Positions 48,649 to 57,351 of a stretch of 64,000 bases of DNA are shown one piece after another (the first letter of the stretch is position 1; every line of letters begins with the position of its first letter). This DNA comes from Hyphomonadaceae bacterium JAD_PAG50586_4 (GTDB taxonomy: Bacteria > Pseudomonadota > Alphaproteobacteria > Caulobacterales > Aquidulcibacteraceae). The notes beneath the pieces are model-generated. The model searched no databases. It was not told where the DNA came from and was given only the letters and a program-made list of their open reading frames with translations. Location of the stretch: NCBI GenBank assembly GCA_023242925.1, contig CP096134.1, positions 434,001-498,000 on the forward strand. Reading direction: 5' to 3'. The position numbers and the translations under genes are program-made.

Positions 48649-49029
48649 CTAGCGGAGGTGCCGGAGGTCGCGCGCGAGGGAGTGGAGGAGCGTGGCGGCG
48701 GGTGTGTCGTCGTCGATGAAGAGGCGGGCGACGCAGAGTTTGGCGCGGGCGGCTTGGATTGAAGTGGCGGGTGTCGCGGCGAGTGTCGGCAGGAGCTGGT
48801 CGCGGCGGCGGCGCGTGCGCGTGGCCGTGCGGAGGTGCGCGCGGAGCTGTTTTGCCAGCGGGTGTTGCGAGCGGCATGCGGTGACGAACGGGAGGTTGTG
48901 CGCCCTGGCCCAGTGCGCGAGCGCGTGTTCGGTGACGCGGGCGTGGCGGTCGTGGTGGAGCGCGGCGCGGTGCAACGTGAGTGCGCGCAGAGCGAGACGC
49001 AGCGCGGCGTCGTTTGAGTCACGAGTCAC
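48649..49029 (-). CDS. Hypothetical Arg-rich protein co-translated with ArdC
   Basis: The frame of 126 residues opens at 49029, overlapping the ArdC-like stop by four bases. The sequence is Ala/Arg/His-rich and mostly helical (ALRLALRALTLHRAALHHDR, FVTACRSQHPLAKQLRAHL). No domain is recognisable. The overlap and start support a real gene, but the composition could also reflect a shadow frame in GC-rich DNA. Confidence 0.4.
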   Translation of the reverse strand: MTRDSNDAALRLALRALTLHRAALHHDRHARVTEHALAHWARAHNLPFVTACRSQHPLAKQLRAHLRTATRTRRRRDQLLPTLAATPATSIQAARAKLCVARLFIDDDTPAATLLHSLARDLRHLR

Positions 49030-50020
49030 GGGGCGCGGTCCGCAATGGTGTGCAATGTGTCCTGCGTGTCCGTTGTGTCGGGGGCGACTGTGTCAGGTAC
49101 GGCGCTGTCCGGTGTGAGGCCGAGGAAGGGGCGAAGGAAGTCGGCGGCGCGTTGCGCGTGGCCCGCGGCGGTGAGCAGCGCGCCGGGTTCGCGGTCGAGG
49201 ATTTTCAGCCAGTGGTCGATGTAGCTCGCGTGGTCTTCGAGGTGGTCGACGGGCAAACCGAGTTCGGCTCCGAGGAAGGCGCTTGTGAGTTCGGCGATGA
49301 GTTCTTCGCGCGCGTAGGCGGTGACGGAGCGTGGGCCGACGAAGGCGTCGCGGGCGAGGCGTGTGGGGTGGCCGGACCAGTGCGCGCATTCGTGGAGGCG
49401 TGTGCTGAAGTACTGGGCGAGCGAGACGAACGCGGGGCGCGGCGGGAGGTGGATGGTGTCTGTGGCGGGTTTTAGCACGCGCGCGCGCCGCCGTGCTGGA
49501 TGACGGCGGGAACGTTGGCGAAGCGGGTGGTGAACGCTGTGTCGTCGCAATCGGTGATTGGCAGCGGCGTCGCGTAGAAGTGCGCCGGCAGGTTGTCGAT
49601 CTGCGCGGCGTTGAACACGGCGTAGATGCGGAGAATGGCGCGCTGGGGCGCCGCCGGCAATGTTCTGTCCGCGGGCGCGTCCTCGGCCTCGGTTGGTCGC
49701 GTTGTGTAGAAGGTGATGTGGGTGGCGCGTTCGCCGCGGCCGACCGCGCCGCCGAGTGCTTGCGCTTGTTTGAAGCTGAACCAATGGCGGTGGGTGAATT
49801 GGCGTTCTGCCGCGGCGGCCCATAACGCGATGATGTTATAGCCGCGATACGGGACGCCGTTGTGACGAAGCGGGAGCGCGAGGGCGGTGGCGTTGTCCCA
49901 GGGCTGGCCCCAGGGGCGGACGCCGTGGTTGAGGGCGTCCCGAATTTGCGCGGTTACGCGCGCGGCGATGCTTGCTGACTGCGCCGGTGACCCTGATGAT
50001 GAAGCTGAGGCGTGACGCAT
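49026..50020 (-). pseudogene. ardC: ArdC-like antirestriction/ssDNA-binding zincin protein, one frameshift
   Basis: The N-terminal frame (from ATG 50020) has the ArdC N-terminal domain: VRPWGQPWDNATALALPL, VPYRGYNIIALWAAA, RIYAVFNAAQIDNLPAHF. The second frame adds FSTRLHECAHWSGH, the HExxH zincin motif, and AREELIAELTSAFLGAELGL. They join by an indel in the GC run near 49485, giving about 330 residues. ArdC binds single-stranded DNA and protects incoming conjugative DNA from restriction, which fits a mobile element. The linker region is normal for the family. Confidence 0.85.
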
Positions 50021-50291
50021 GCGCGGTGTTCGCGTGAGCGTCGCGTTCGTTGCGGCCGAAGACGACCCCACACGACACCTTCTCCATATACATCACCGGG
50101 GCGGGCATGGCATCCGCTTAGGCATCGGATCGGGAGAAGGGCTTGGCAGAGGGAAGGGAAGCGTTTGGCGTGCGCTACGCTCTGGCTTCGGTACCGGGTG
50201 GCATTCGAAGGGGTCAATTAGATTTAGCTCTTTAACTCGCGGTGACGCACCAGTTTACCGATCGATCTTCGCGGAGTGGTGAGCGTTGGCG

Positions 50292-50606
50292 TCAGACGCT
50301 CGCGCGACGCGGCCCCAAGTCGAACGAAATTTCGTCGGGCGCAGGCATCTTGAACGCTTCGTCGAGCAAGGGTTTCTTGAGAATTGCGGCGAGGCCCGAA
50401 AGGCTGCGTTCGTCACATCTCTTCTTGCTTTCTGTTTGGATGGTGCCTTTGTCAGGCCAAAAATTGTAGCCCTCGATCTGATAACAATAATCAGTTGTGC
50501 GATAGATTTCGAGGCCATGATGTTCAGCCCAATCTGCCGCCGCAGCCATCTTCTTGCTGTCGCCCGACTGGCGTAGTGGTCGCTCTCTAGTTTGTCGCTT
50601 CATCAC
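50292..50606 (-). CDS. Hypothetical protein
   Basis: The 104-residue protein has a Lys/Arg-rich N-terminus (MMKRQTRERPLRQSGDSKKM) and a central motif LEIYRTTDYCYQIEGYNFWP with DKGTI after it. The middle recalls small phage or plasmid proteins with NYWPxTGTI, but I cannot name a family. It lies between the ArdC gene (271 bases away) and the CsoR-type regulator. Confidence 0.5.
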   Translation of the reverse strand: MMKRQTRERPLRQSGDSKKMAAAADWAEHHGLEIYRTTDYCYQIEGYNFWPDKGTIQTESKKRCDERSLSGLAAILKKPLLDEAFKMPAPDEISFDLGPRRASV

Positions 50607-50660
50607 GCGCTCGCTTGTTGTGGATGCAGTGCCAACAAATGGTTCAGCCCTTGCGGGTGA

Positions 50661-50921
50661 TCACAAGAACTTTGTCAGGTGTTTGAGCTCGCGCAGCGTG
50701 CCGCCTGAGGCATCACCCTGGCTGAGACAGTGTTGCATCTGGTCATGAACCAGCAGCCGCTTAGCGGCGGTGACCGCGGACTCGACGGCTTGAAGTTGCT
50801 GCGCGATGTCGCTCGATGACCGCTTGGCCGTGAGCATTTCGACGACGGAGTGAAGATGACCCTCCGCGCGTCGAAGGCGCTTGATGATAGGTTCTCGTGA
50901 TGGGTGCTTGGCTTGGCGCAT
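50661..50921 (-). CDS. CsoR/FrmR-family metal-type repressor lacking the conserved Cys
   Basis: The 86-residue protein matches the all-helical CsoR/RcnR/FrmR repressors: EPIIKRLRRAEGHLHSVVEM and DIAQQLQAVESAVTAAKRLL, then VHDQMQHCL. In most relatives the second helix begins RSCxDI with a metal- or formaldehyde-sensing Cys. Here it reads RSSSDI, with Ser36 at that position. H59, H64 and C65 remain. It may sense another ligand or act as a constitutive repressor. No exporter or frmA gene is adjacent, so the target is unclear. It ends 54 bases after the neighbouring gene. Confidence 0.85.
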   Translation of the reverse strand: MRQAKHPSREPIIKRLRRAEGHLHSVVEMLTAKRSSSDIAQQLQAVESAVTAAKRLLVHDQMQHCLSQGDASGGTLRELKHLTKFL

Positions 50922-50984
50922 ATCCTTGCCTCCTCAGTTTGATATGCCGTCGACCCCGTTCTCTCGCCAGCGATGGCCCCTTAA

Positions 50985-51758
50985 CTAGCCGGAGCGTGCG
51001 GCCGAAGAGAGCGGGCGTAGGACTGCGATGAAAGCTTCGTCGCATTCAATGCAATCTGCCGATCGGAGATAGGGCGCTGTGGATTCTTCGCGCATGACGT
51101 TGCGTACAATCTCGCGCAATGAAATCGTGCCAGGCGGTAGCTCTGGATTGCCGTGCACCAGGATTGCGGTTGACGCGCCTGCGGTGCGCGCTGCGATGAT
51201 CGTACGAAGAGTTATTTCCTCCCACGAGTAGATCCAGTTGTAATCGTCGCTGCGAAGGTGGGTGGGATCCAAATCAAGCCTAACTGCATCGGGAAAGCGG
51301 ACGGCGGCGAAGCGCCAATGGCCCGTGTGGCTTTTGAATTGATCGCTAGGTCCGCCGCTTCCTGTCGCCTCGTGACGGGACATCGATGCTCTCTGCCGGC
51401 CCCTGCGCTTCGTCGGCCTGCGGATTTCCGCTAGTGACGCCTCATCGAAAAGGCGGCAGCCCTTGCGGTTGAGAAACTTCCGGGTTTGGGGCGCTTCGCT
51501 CACATGCAGGCGTGTCACTGACACCGAGTTTACGGCGATGTCGCTGCGCCGTTCGGTGCCGTGCACGAAGAGGACATATCGCATGCCATCATCTTGTGCT
51601 TCTGCCAAAGTGGTGACGATGAAGCAGATGAGATTGCCGAGTGCGCGGTCATCGGCGTCGTTCTCAGCGAACTCTTCCCAGTCCAACGAAATGACGCGTA
51701 TGTCCTCAAGGTGGCGCGTGGCAATGCGCCAGTGCTGCTTCTCTATCCGGTGCAACAT
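50985..51758 (-). CDS. Two-domain protein of the island-specific repeated family
   Basis: ATG 51758 gives 257 residues. The first half (HWRIATRHLEDIRV, LAEAQDDGMRYVLFVHGTER, LFDEASLAEIRRP) is homologous to the protein at 48113-48535. The second half begins HWRFAAVRFPDAVRLDLD and contains ASTAILVHGNPE, CDEAFIAVLRPL, a more divergent copy. A basic linker joins them. The family is unrecognised. The position between the CsoR-type gene and the integrase places it in the element's stable end. Confidence 0.6.
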   Translation of the reverse strand: MLHRIEKQHWRIATRHLEDIRVISLDWEEFAENDADDRALGNLICFIVTTLAEAQDDGMRYVLFVHGTERRSDIAVNSVSVTRLHVSEAPQTRKFLNRKGCRLFDEASLAEIRRPTKRRGRQRASMSRHEATGSGGPSDQFKSHTGHWRFAAVRFPDAVRLDLDPTHLRSDDYNWIYSWEEITLRTIIAARTAGASTAILVHGNPELPPGTISLREIVRNVMREESTAPYLRSADCIECDEAFIAVLRPLSSAARSG

Positions 51759-51875
51759 GGATGCTCCTGGCGGCTTGGCTGTATGCCCATATAGTCGTGT
51801 GCATGCGCCTCTCACATCGCATGCGCGACGATGACGTGGGGCTGTCAGACGTTTTTCTTCATCACCAGCGACGAT

Positions 51876-53096
51876 TCATTCGACCTGGTGTTCGGTGCGC
51901 GCGAATGGAGTGTCTTGGATGTTCGGTGCCGCTCTGCCCTGGCAATAGGCTTCCCACTGTTCCATAAGTTTGCGCCGCTTTGGGAGGAGATCGCCACGCC
52001 GGTAAGCAGCTTCGGCTTTGTTGGCGATGACATGCGCGAGCGCCATTTCGGTCACATCGTGTGAAGCGGTGGTTTCCTCCGCGGCCCAATCTCGGAATGA
52101 ACTGCGAAATCCGTGTGCGGTCACTGCACCGTAGGCCATCCGCTTCAACAACGCGGCGAAAGCAGTTTCGCTGAGTGATTTTTCGGCGGACCGACCGGGA
52201 AAGATCAGATCATCCAGGTTGACGGGTGGTGGGCCGATGATTGCAAGCATCCGTTCGGTGAGCGGGACGCGATGCTCCCTCTTGGCCTTCATGCGTGCCG
52301 CGGGGATGGTCCAAATGCCCTCACTCAGATTGATCTCGCGCCAAGTGGCAAGGCGCACTTCGCCGCTGCGTGCTGCAGTCAGTATGAGAAACTCAAGCGC
52401 TTTTGCGGCCGGAGCGAAACGGTCACGCAATTCTGCCATGAATACTGGGATCTGCGGATAGGGCAGAGCGGCGTGGTGACCGCGCGTGAGTCTCCGGCGC
52501 CGAGGAAGCGTTTGGTCGAGGTGACCGCGCCATTGAGCTGGATTGTCGCCGCTTCTCAAGCCTCGCGCCTTCGCGGCGCTCAATACCCGTTCGATCCGGC
52601 CGCGCAGTCGCGAAGCGGTCTCGGGGCGTGTTGTCCAGAGTGGCCTCAGGACGTCTAGAACATGGTCGGTAGTGATGGCGTCAACTGGTATGTCGCGTAT
52701 GGCCGAGGCGTACTTAGTGAGCGTCATTCGCCATTGAGCGATGTGTTTACGATTGCTAAAACCGCTTTCGATGTCGGAGATCAAAGCATCCGCATAGGCG
52801 CCGAACGTCGGGATCTCCGATTGCGCGCGATCTGCTTGCCGTGGATTGAGACCTTCGCGCAATATACCACGCGCGCGCTCAGCTCTGTTGCGCGCTTCGG
52901 CTAGGCCAACTTGGCCTGGACGTGCGCTTCCCAACCCCATTTCCACCTGCTTGCCTTTCCAAGTGTAGATGAACACCCAGCGGCGACCGCCGTTCTTAGA
53001 GAGGTGGAGATAGAGGTTGCCACCGTCGGCGTACCGCCCCGGCTTTACGAGGGTTGCCACTCCCTTGGCTGAAAGTTTGAACAAAAATCTTGCCAC
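51876..53096 (-). CDS. P4-type tyrosine integrase of the island
   Basis: The 406-residue protein has an N-terminal arm-binding domain (VKPGRYADGGNLYLHLSKNG, then RRWVFIYTWKGKQVEMGLG), a core-binding domain and the catalytic domain. Catalytic residues are in LTAARSGEVRLATW (Arg), HGFRSSFRDWA (His-x-x-Arg), MALAHV (His) and EAAYRRGDLLPKRR (Tyr). GTG at 53096 is used because it precedes the arm domain; the longer frame reaches 53507 through the right att site and cannot all be coding. The direct repeat TGGGGCAG lies just upstream. It catalyses integration and excision of the island. Confidence 0.92.
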   Translation of the reverse strand: MARFLFKLSAKGVATLVKPGRYADGGNLYLHLSKNGGRRWVFIYTWKGKQVEMGLGSARPGQVGLAEARNRAERARGILREGLNPRQADRAQSEIPTFGAYADALISDIESGFSNRKHIAQWRMTLTKYASAIRDIPVDAITTDHVLDVLRPLWTTRPETASRLRGRIERVLSAAKARGLRSGDNPAQWRGHLDQTLPRRRRLTRGHHAALPYPQIPVFMAELRDRFAPAAKALEFLILTAARSGEVRLATWREINLSEGIWTIPAARMKAKREHRVPLTERMLAIIGPPPVNLDDLIFPGRSAEKSLSETAFAALLKRMAYGAVTAHGFRSSFRDWAAEETTASHDVTEMALAHVIANKAEAAYRRGDLLPKRRKLMEQWEAYCQGRAAPNIQDTPFARTEHQVE

Positions 53097-53399
53097 ACCG
53101 CGCTCCGTGTTCGCGAGGTGTGTCTGCCCCAGTTTCTGCCCCAGCCAAGGCGTTCGGCGTCGTTGGACAACCCAGGCCGTTGTTGGACCATCGGCGCGTT
53201 CCTTACAGCGGTGACCCGTTGAAAGGACGCCATTATTGGGTAAAGTTGGACTTCCTCGGACCAACTTGCCTACGGACTGTCTGTCCGCCAGCCTGTTTCT
53301 TGGCTCCAAACGCGCCTTTCCGGTTCCTGGTGCATTGCGGCAGGGACGCCTATGTTGGCGGCTCGGCCCGGAGCGACCATTGGAAGACTCAAAGATCCC
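53097..53399. other. Intergenic region with putative attR and an inverted repeat
   Basis: The right copy of the 15-bp repeat is at 53277-53291. AAGTTGG (53243-53249) and CCAACTT (53261-53267) form a seven-base inverted repeat just inside it, possibly a recombinase or excisionase site. The tandem CTGCCCCAGTTTCTGCCCC near 53126 is the reverse of a GGGGCAG pair before the integrase. LysR starts at 53400. Confidence 0.5.
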
Positions 53400-54320
53400 A
53401 TGCCGCCGTTCGTGAGCCTCAGGGTTTTCGAGGCGGCGGCGCGGTCGGGCAGTTTTGCCCGGGCGGCGGAGGAGCTGGGCATTAGCGCCGGCGCCGTCAG
53501 CCAGCATATCCGTTCGATCGAGGACTTCGCCGGCCAGCCGTTGTTTCGCCGCTTGGGCCGGGGCGTTGAACTGACTGAGGCCGGCAAGTCAGCCTTCGCG
53601 CACGCTAGCGCCGCCATTGCCGAGATGCTGCAAGCGGGCCGCGCCATGCGCTCGGCGCTGCGCGGGCGGCGCATCTCGATTTCGACCGCGCCGTCGTTCG
53701 CCTCGAAATGGCTCATTCCCAGATTGAGCCAGTTTCAAGAGCTCTATCCCGATACCGAAGTGCGCATGTCGGCCGACATGACGCTCACCGATTTTTCTGG
53801 CAGCGACATGGACCTCGCCATCCGCTACGGGCCGGGCGGTTACGAAGGCCTGCATTGCGAGCGGCTGATGACGGAATCCGTGGTCGTCGTTTGCAGTCCG
53901 CGTCTGCTCGAAGGTCGATCGGGCGCGAAAACCGCCGCCGACCTGATCAATCTGCCGCTGATCCATGATGAGGCGCCAGAGCGCGATCCGTCATGCCCGA
54001 CCTGGGGCATGTGGTTCGCCGCGCGTGGTTTGCGCCGCGCCGATGCGGAGCGTGGCCTGCGATTCAATCAATCGAGCTTGGCGATCGAGGCCGCGATCGG
54101 TGGCAAGGGTTTGGCGCTCGCCAAGCGTCAACTCGCTTTGGGCGACATCGCTGAGGGCCGGCTGATCGCGCCGTTGATCGAAAGCGAGGCGCCGGTGAAC
54201 TTCGCCTATTGGCTGGTTTGGCCGCGCGGACGGCGGTTCGAACCGGCGCAAATGGCCTTCCTTGATTGGCTCCGCGGCCAAGCGATCGAGGGCGATTCAG
54301 CGGCCGACCACACGGCTTAA
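53400..54320 (+). CDS. LysR-family transcriptional regulator (GcvA-like)
   Basis: The 306-residue protein has the LysR winged HTH at the N-terminus (FEAAARSGSFARAAEELGIS then AGAVSQHIRSIEDF) and a C-terminal effector domain with the GcvA-like strand FASKWLIPRLSQFQELYP. ATG at 53400 is preferred; 53352 adds residues not in the family. It is the first gene right of the island and precedes the sulfite reductase gene by 137 bases in the same direction. Regulation of the sulfate genes is possible, but GcvA-like members control many pathways. Confidence 0.88.
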   Translation: MPPFVSLRVFEAAARSGSFARAAEELGISAGAVSQHIRSIEDFAGQPLFRRLGRGVELTEAGKSAFAHASAAIAEMLQAGRAMRSALRGRRISISTAPSFASKWLIPRLSQFQELYPDTEVRMSADMTLTDFSGSDMDLAIRYGPGGYEGLHCERLMTESVVVVCSPRLLEGRSGAKTAADLINLPLIHDEAPERDPSCPTWGMWFAARGLRRADAERGLRFNQSSLAIEAAIGGKGLALAKRQLALGDIAEGRLIAPLIESEAPVNFAYWLVWPRGRRFEPAQMAFLDWLRGQAIEGDSAADHTA

Positions 54321-54457
54321 TTTCGACGCTTTAGGTGGGGTATCAGGCTCTCTAAAGCCACGCTTAAGCTTTGCGACCTACCTCGGGTGCGCTGCGGCGC
54401 CCATTGTCTGGTCTCGGTGGGCCCCCGCGCGGCCCTTCATCCTGGGCCGGCTTTGAG

Positions 54458-56107
54458 ATGTACTGCTACGACGCCGTCGATCGCCTCATCGTTGAGGAAC
54501 GCGTAGCGCAATTCCGCGACCAGACGCTGCGCTACCTTGCCGGCGAGTTGGACGAAGACGCGTTCAAGCCGCTGCGCCTCCAGAACGGCCTCTACATTCA
54601 GCGTTACGCACCGATGTTGCGCGTCGCCATTCCATACGGCGTGCTCTCGTCCACGCAGCTGCGCAAACTGGCCGAGATCGCGCGTAAGTTCGATCGCGGC
54701 TACGGCCATTTCACCACGCGTCAAAACATCCAATACAATTGGGTCAAGGTCGAAGAGGTGCCGGACATCCTGGCCGAACTCGCGACCGTTTCGATGCACG
54801 CGATCCAAACCAGCGGCTCCTGCGTGCGCAATGTCACCACGGATGCGTTTGCCGGCGTCGCGCAGGATGAGATCGTCGATCCGCGTCCGTATTGCGAATT
54901 GATGCGGCAATGGTCGACGCTGCATCCGGAATTCGCGCACCTGCCGCGTAAGTTCAAAGTCGCGTTCAATGGCGCCAAGGAAGATCGCGCGGCCACGCCC
55001 GTGCACGATCTCTCGTTCGATCTCTATCGCGACGAAGTCGGCGAAGTGCGTCTGATCGTAAAGGTTGGCGGCGGGCAGGGCCGCACGCCGCGCATCGCCT
55101 CGATCATCAAGCGCGACCTGCACTGGAGCGAAATGCTCACCTACACCGAGGCCGTGCTGCGCGCGTACAACCGCCTTGGCCGTCGCGACAATATCTTCAA
55201 GGCGCGCATCAAGATCCAAGTGCAAGAGCTGGGCGCGGAGGCGTTTGCGGCCGAAGTTGAAAGCGATTGGGCGCATCTGCGCAACGGCCCGAACACGCTG
55301 ACGCAAGACGCGCTCGACCGCGTCGCGCAATTCTTCATTGATCCGCCTCTGGAAACCTGGTCGGAGCCCGCGTCCAAGACGCTCGCGATCGATCCGAACT
55401 TCCAGGCCTGGAAGAAGCGCAACCTCACGGCCCATCGCCACGGCGATTACGCGGCCGTCACCATCAGCCTGAAGCGCGAAGGCATTGCGCCGGGCGATGC
55501 GACGGACGCGGAAATGGATTTTATCGCCGATCTCGCCGATCGCTACAGCTTCAACGAAATCCGGGTCTCCTATCACCAGAACCTGATCTTGCCCCACGTG
55601 CCGCGCGCTAAGCTGCACGAACTGTTCAGCGAATTGGATTCACGCGGGCTTGCACGCGCCAATATCGACATGGCTTCGGACATCATTTGCTGCCCAGGCG
55701 GTGATTTTTGCTCGCTCGCCAATGCCAAGTCGATCCCGCTCTCGGCCGCCATCGCCGATAAGCTCGCGCCGATCGAAGATGAAATTGGCGCCATCGCCAT
55801 CAACGTCTCGGGCTGCATCAACGCCTGCGCGCACCACCACGTTGGCCATATCGGTGTGCTCGGCGTCGAGAAGGCGGGCGAGGATTGGTACCAGATCATG
55901 CTCGGCGGCCGCCCCGATGGCGTGGGCCGTCTCGGCGTGCTCACCGGTAAATCGGTGCGTCAGGAAGATGTGCCCGGCGTGATCGATCGCCTCGCGCGTC
56001 ATTATCTCGACGTCCGCAATGAGGGCGAAAGCTTCATCGCCGCCGTCGAACGCCTCGGCACGGATTCATTCAAAATCATTCTCGCCGAGGAGCCCGCCGC
56101 AGCATGA
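54458..56107 (+). CDS. cysI: Nitrite/sulfite reductase hemoprotein, assimilatory sulfite reductase
   Basis: The 549-residue enzyme reduces sulfite to sulfide with six electrons. The two ferredoxin-like halves are visible. The siroheme/[4Fe-4S] ligands are C412 and C418 in CCPGGDFCSLAN and C453 and C457 in GCINACAHHHVG, the Cx5C...Cx3C pattern. TTRQNIQYNWVKVEEV lies in the N-terminal half. ATG 54458 is chosen because MYCYDAVDRLIVEERVAQF is the usual opening. It heads a tightly overlapping operon with APS reductase, ATP sulfurylase and siroheme genes. Electrons may come from the Fpr-type reductase encoded downstream. Confidence 0.93.
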   Translation: MYCYDAVDRLIVEERVAQFRDQTLRYLAGELDEDAFKPLRLQNGLYIQRYAPMLRVAIPYGVLSSTQLRKLAEIARKFDRGYGHFTTRQNIQYNWVKVEEVPDILAELATVSMHAIQTSGSCVRNVTTDAFAGVAQDEIVDPRPYCELMRQWSTLHPEFAHLPRKFKVAFNGAKEDRAATPVHDLSFDLYRDEVGEVRLIVKVGGGQGRTPRIASIIKRDLHWSEMLTYTEAVLRAYNRLGRRDNIFKARIKIQVQELGAEAFAAEVESDWAHLRNGPNTLTQDALDRVAQFFIDPPLETWSEPASKTLAIDPNFQAWKKRNLTAHRHGDYAAVTISLKREGIAPGDATDAEMDFIADLADRYSFNEIRVSYHQNLILPHVPRAKLHELFSELDSRGLARANIDMASDIICCPGGDFCSLANAKSIPLSAAIADKLAPIEDEIGAIAINVSGCINACAHHHVGHIGVLGVEKAGEDWYQIMLGGRPDGVGRLGVLTGKSVRQEDVPGVIDRLARHYLDVRNEGESFIAAVERLGTDSFKIILAEEPAAA

Positions 56108-57351
56108 GCCTCGTGATTGAACTCGACCAGCAAGGCGCGAAAGTGATCGGCCAAGCGCCGGAGCGCGCGCCGCTCACGCCGCCAAAGCCGGCCAATGAAG
56201 GCCACGGCGATGTGCGCAAGAAAATCGTGCCGAACGTGAAGCAGCCGACTGAGCCGACCAATGCGGAATGGGAAGGCGGCCAGTATTTGTCGATGCAGGA
56301 ATGGCTCGACGGCTCACAAGAAGGCGGCGCCATCCTGCTGCAACCGGCCGACGACGTGAAAAAGCTCGACGGTCGCATTGGCAACGCGGCTTTGATCTCG
56401 GTTGATTTCCATCGCATCGGCGATGGCCGCGGCTACTCGCACGCGTTCCTGTTGCGCAAGCGCTTGAACTATCAAGGCCGGCTCCGGGCGCAGGGCGCGG
56501 TCACCGCCGATCAAGTGTTTGCGATGGCGCGAGTTGGTTTTGACTCGTTTGCGCTCCGCGCTGACCAAAGCGCCGACACCGCACTCCGGTCGCTTGACTC
56601 GTTTGGCGTGCCGTATCAAGGCGCAGTTGTCGCCGGCACGGCGACCGATCGCGCTGACGCGAACTTCGCCGCGCGTGTGCGCCTGCTGGAGCGCGCGCTC
56701 GTGGAGATCGCGCAGCGCCACGACCGCCCCGCGCTGGCCTCCAGTCTTTCGGCTGAGGACATGGTGATCACCGATGTGATCGCGCGCCTGAAGCTCCCGA
56801 TCGATATCTTCACGCTCGAAACCGGCCGCCTCAATCCGGAAACGCTCGCGCTCATCCCGCAGGTGAAGGAACGCTATGGCATCGAGATTGATGTGCGACG
56901 CCCGGATGAACATGCGGTCGCGGCCTACATCACGGCCCACGGCAAGGATGGCTTTTACGATAGCGTCGCTGCGCGCAAACTCTGCTGCAACATCCGCAAG
57001 GTGGCGCCGCTCGACGAAGCTTTGAACGGCCGTGACGCCTGGCTGACCGGCCAACGCCGCGACCAAGCGGTGACGCGCGGCGCGTTGCCGGAAGCCGAGC
57101 GCGATTCCGAGCGCACCATGCAGAAATACAATCCGCTCGCGGCTTGGGCTTGGGCCGACGTGCTCGCCTACGCGACGCGCTTCGATATCCCGATGAATGC
57201 GCTCTACCAGCGCGGCTATGTTTCGATTGGTTGCGAACCTTGCACGAAAGCCATCCGTCCGGGCGAAGACCCGCGCAATGGCCGGTGGTGGTGGGAAAAT
57301 CAGGGCAGCAAAGAATGCGGTTTGCATACGATTCAGAACGTGACGCGCTGA
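56104..57351 (+). CDS. cysH: DUF934 - APS reductase fusion
   Basis: The 415-residue protein joins an N-terminal DUF934 domain (about 1-165; WEGGQYLSMQEW, GRGYSHAFLLRKRLNYQGRL) to a phosphosulfate reductase domain (about 185-415). The latter has ALASSLSAEDMVITDV and four cluster cysteines: C294 and C295 in KLCCNIRK, C377 and C380 in GCEPCTKA. The [4Fe-4S] pattern marks adenylylsulfate (APS) rather than PAPS reductase. SKECGLH at the end provides the catalytic Cys. It reduces APS to sulfite. DUF934 is commonly a separate gene beside cysH. The start overlaps the cysI stop. Confidence 0.92.
   Translation: MSLVIELDQQGAKVIGQAPERAPLTPPKPANEGHGDVRKKIVPNVKQPTEPTNAEWEGGQYLSMQEWLDGSQEGGAILLQPADDVKKLDGRIGNAALISVDFHRIGDGRGYSHAFLLRKRLNYQGRLRAQGAVTADQVFAMARVGFDSFALRADQSADTALRSLDSFGVPYQGAVVAGTATDRADANFAARVRLLERALVEIAQRHDRPALASSLSAEDMVITDVIARLKLPIDIFTLETGRLNPETLALIPQVKERYGIEIDVRRPDEHAVAAYITAHGKDGFYDSVAARKLCCNIRKVAPLDEALNGRDAWLTGQRRDQAVTRGALPEAERDSERTMQKYNPLAAWAWADVLAYATRFDIPMNALYQRGYVSIGCEPCTKAIRPGEDPRNGRWWWENQGSKECGLHTIQNVTR

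Noticed and set aside
53097..53507. Longer integrase reading frame starting at 53507
   Set aside because: It would run through the att repeat and into the LysR coding region; the arm-binding domain begins right after the GTG at 53096.
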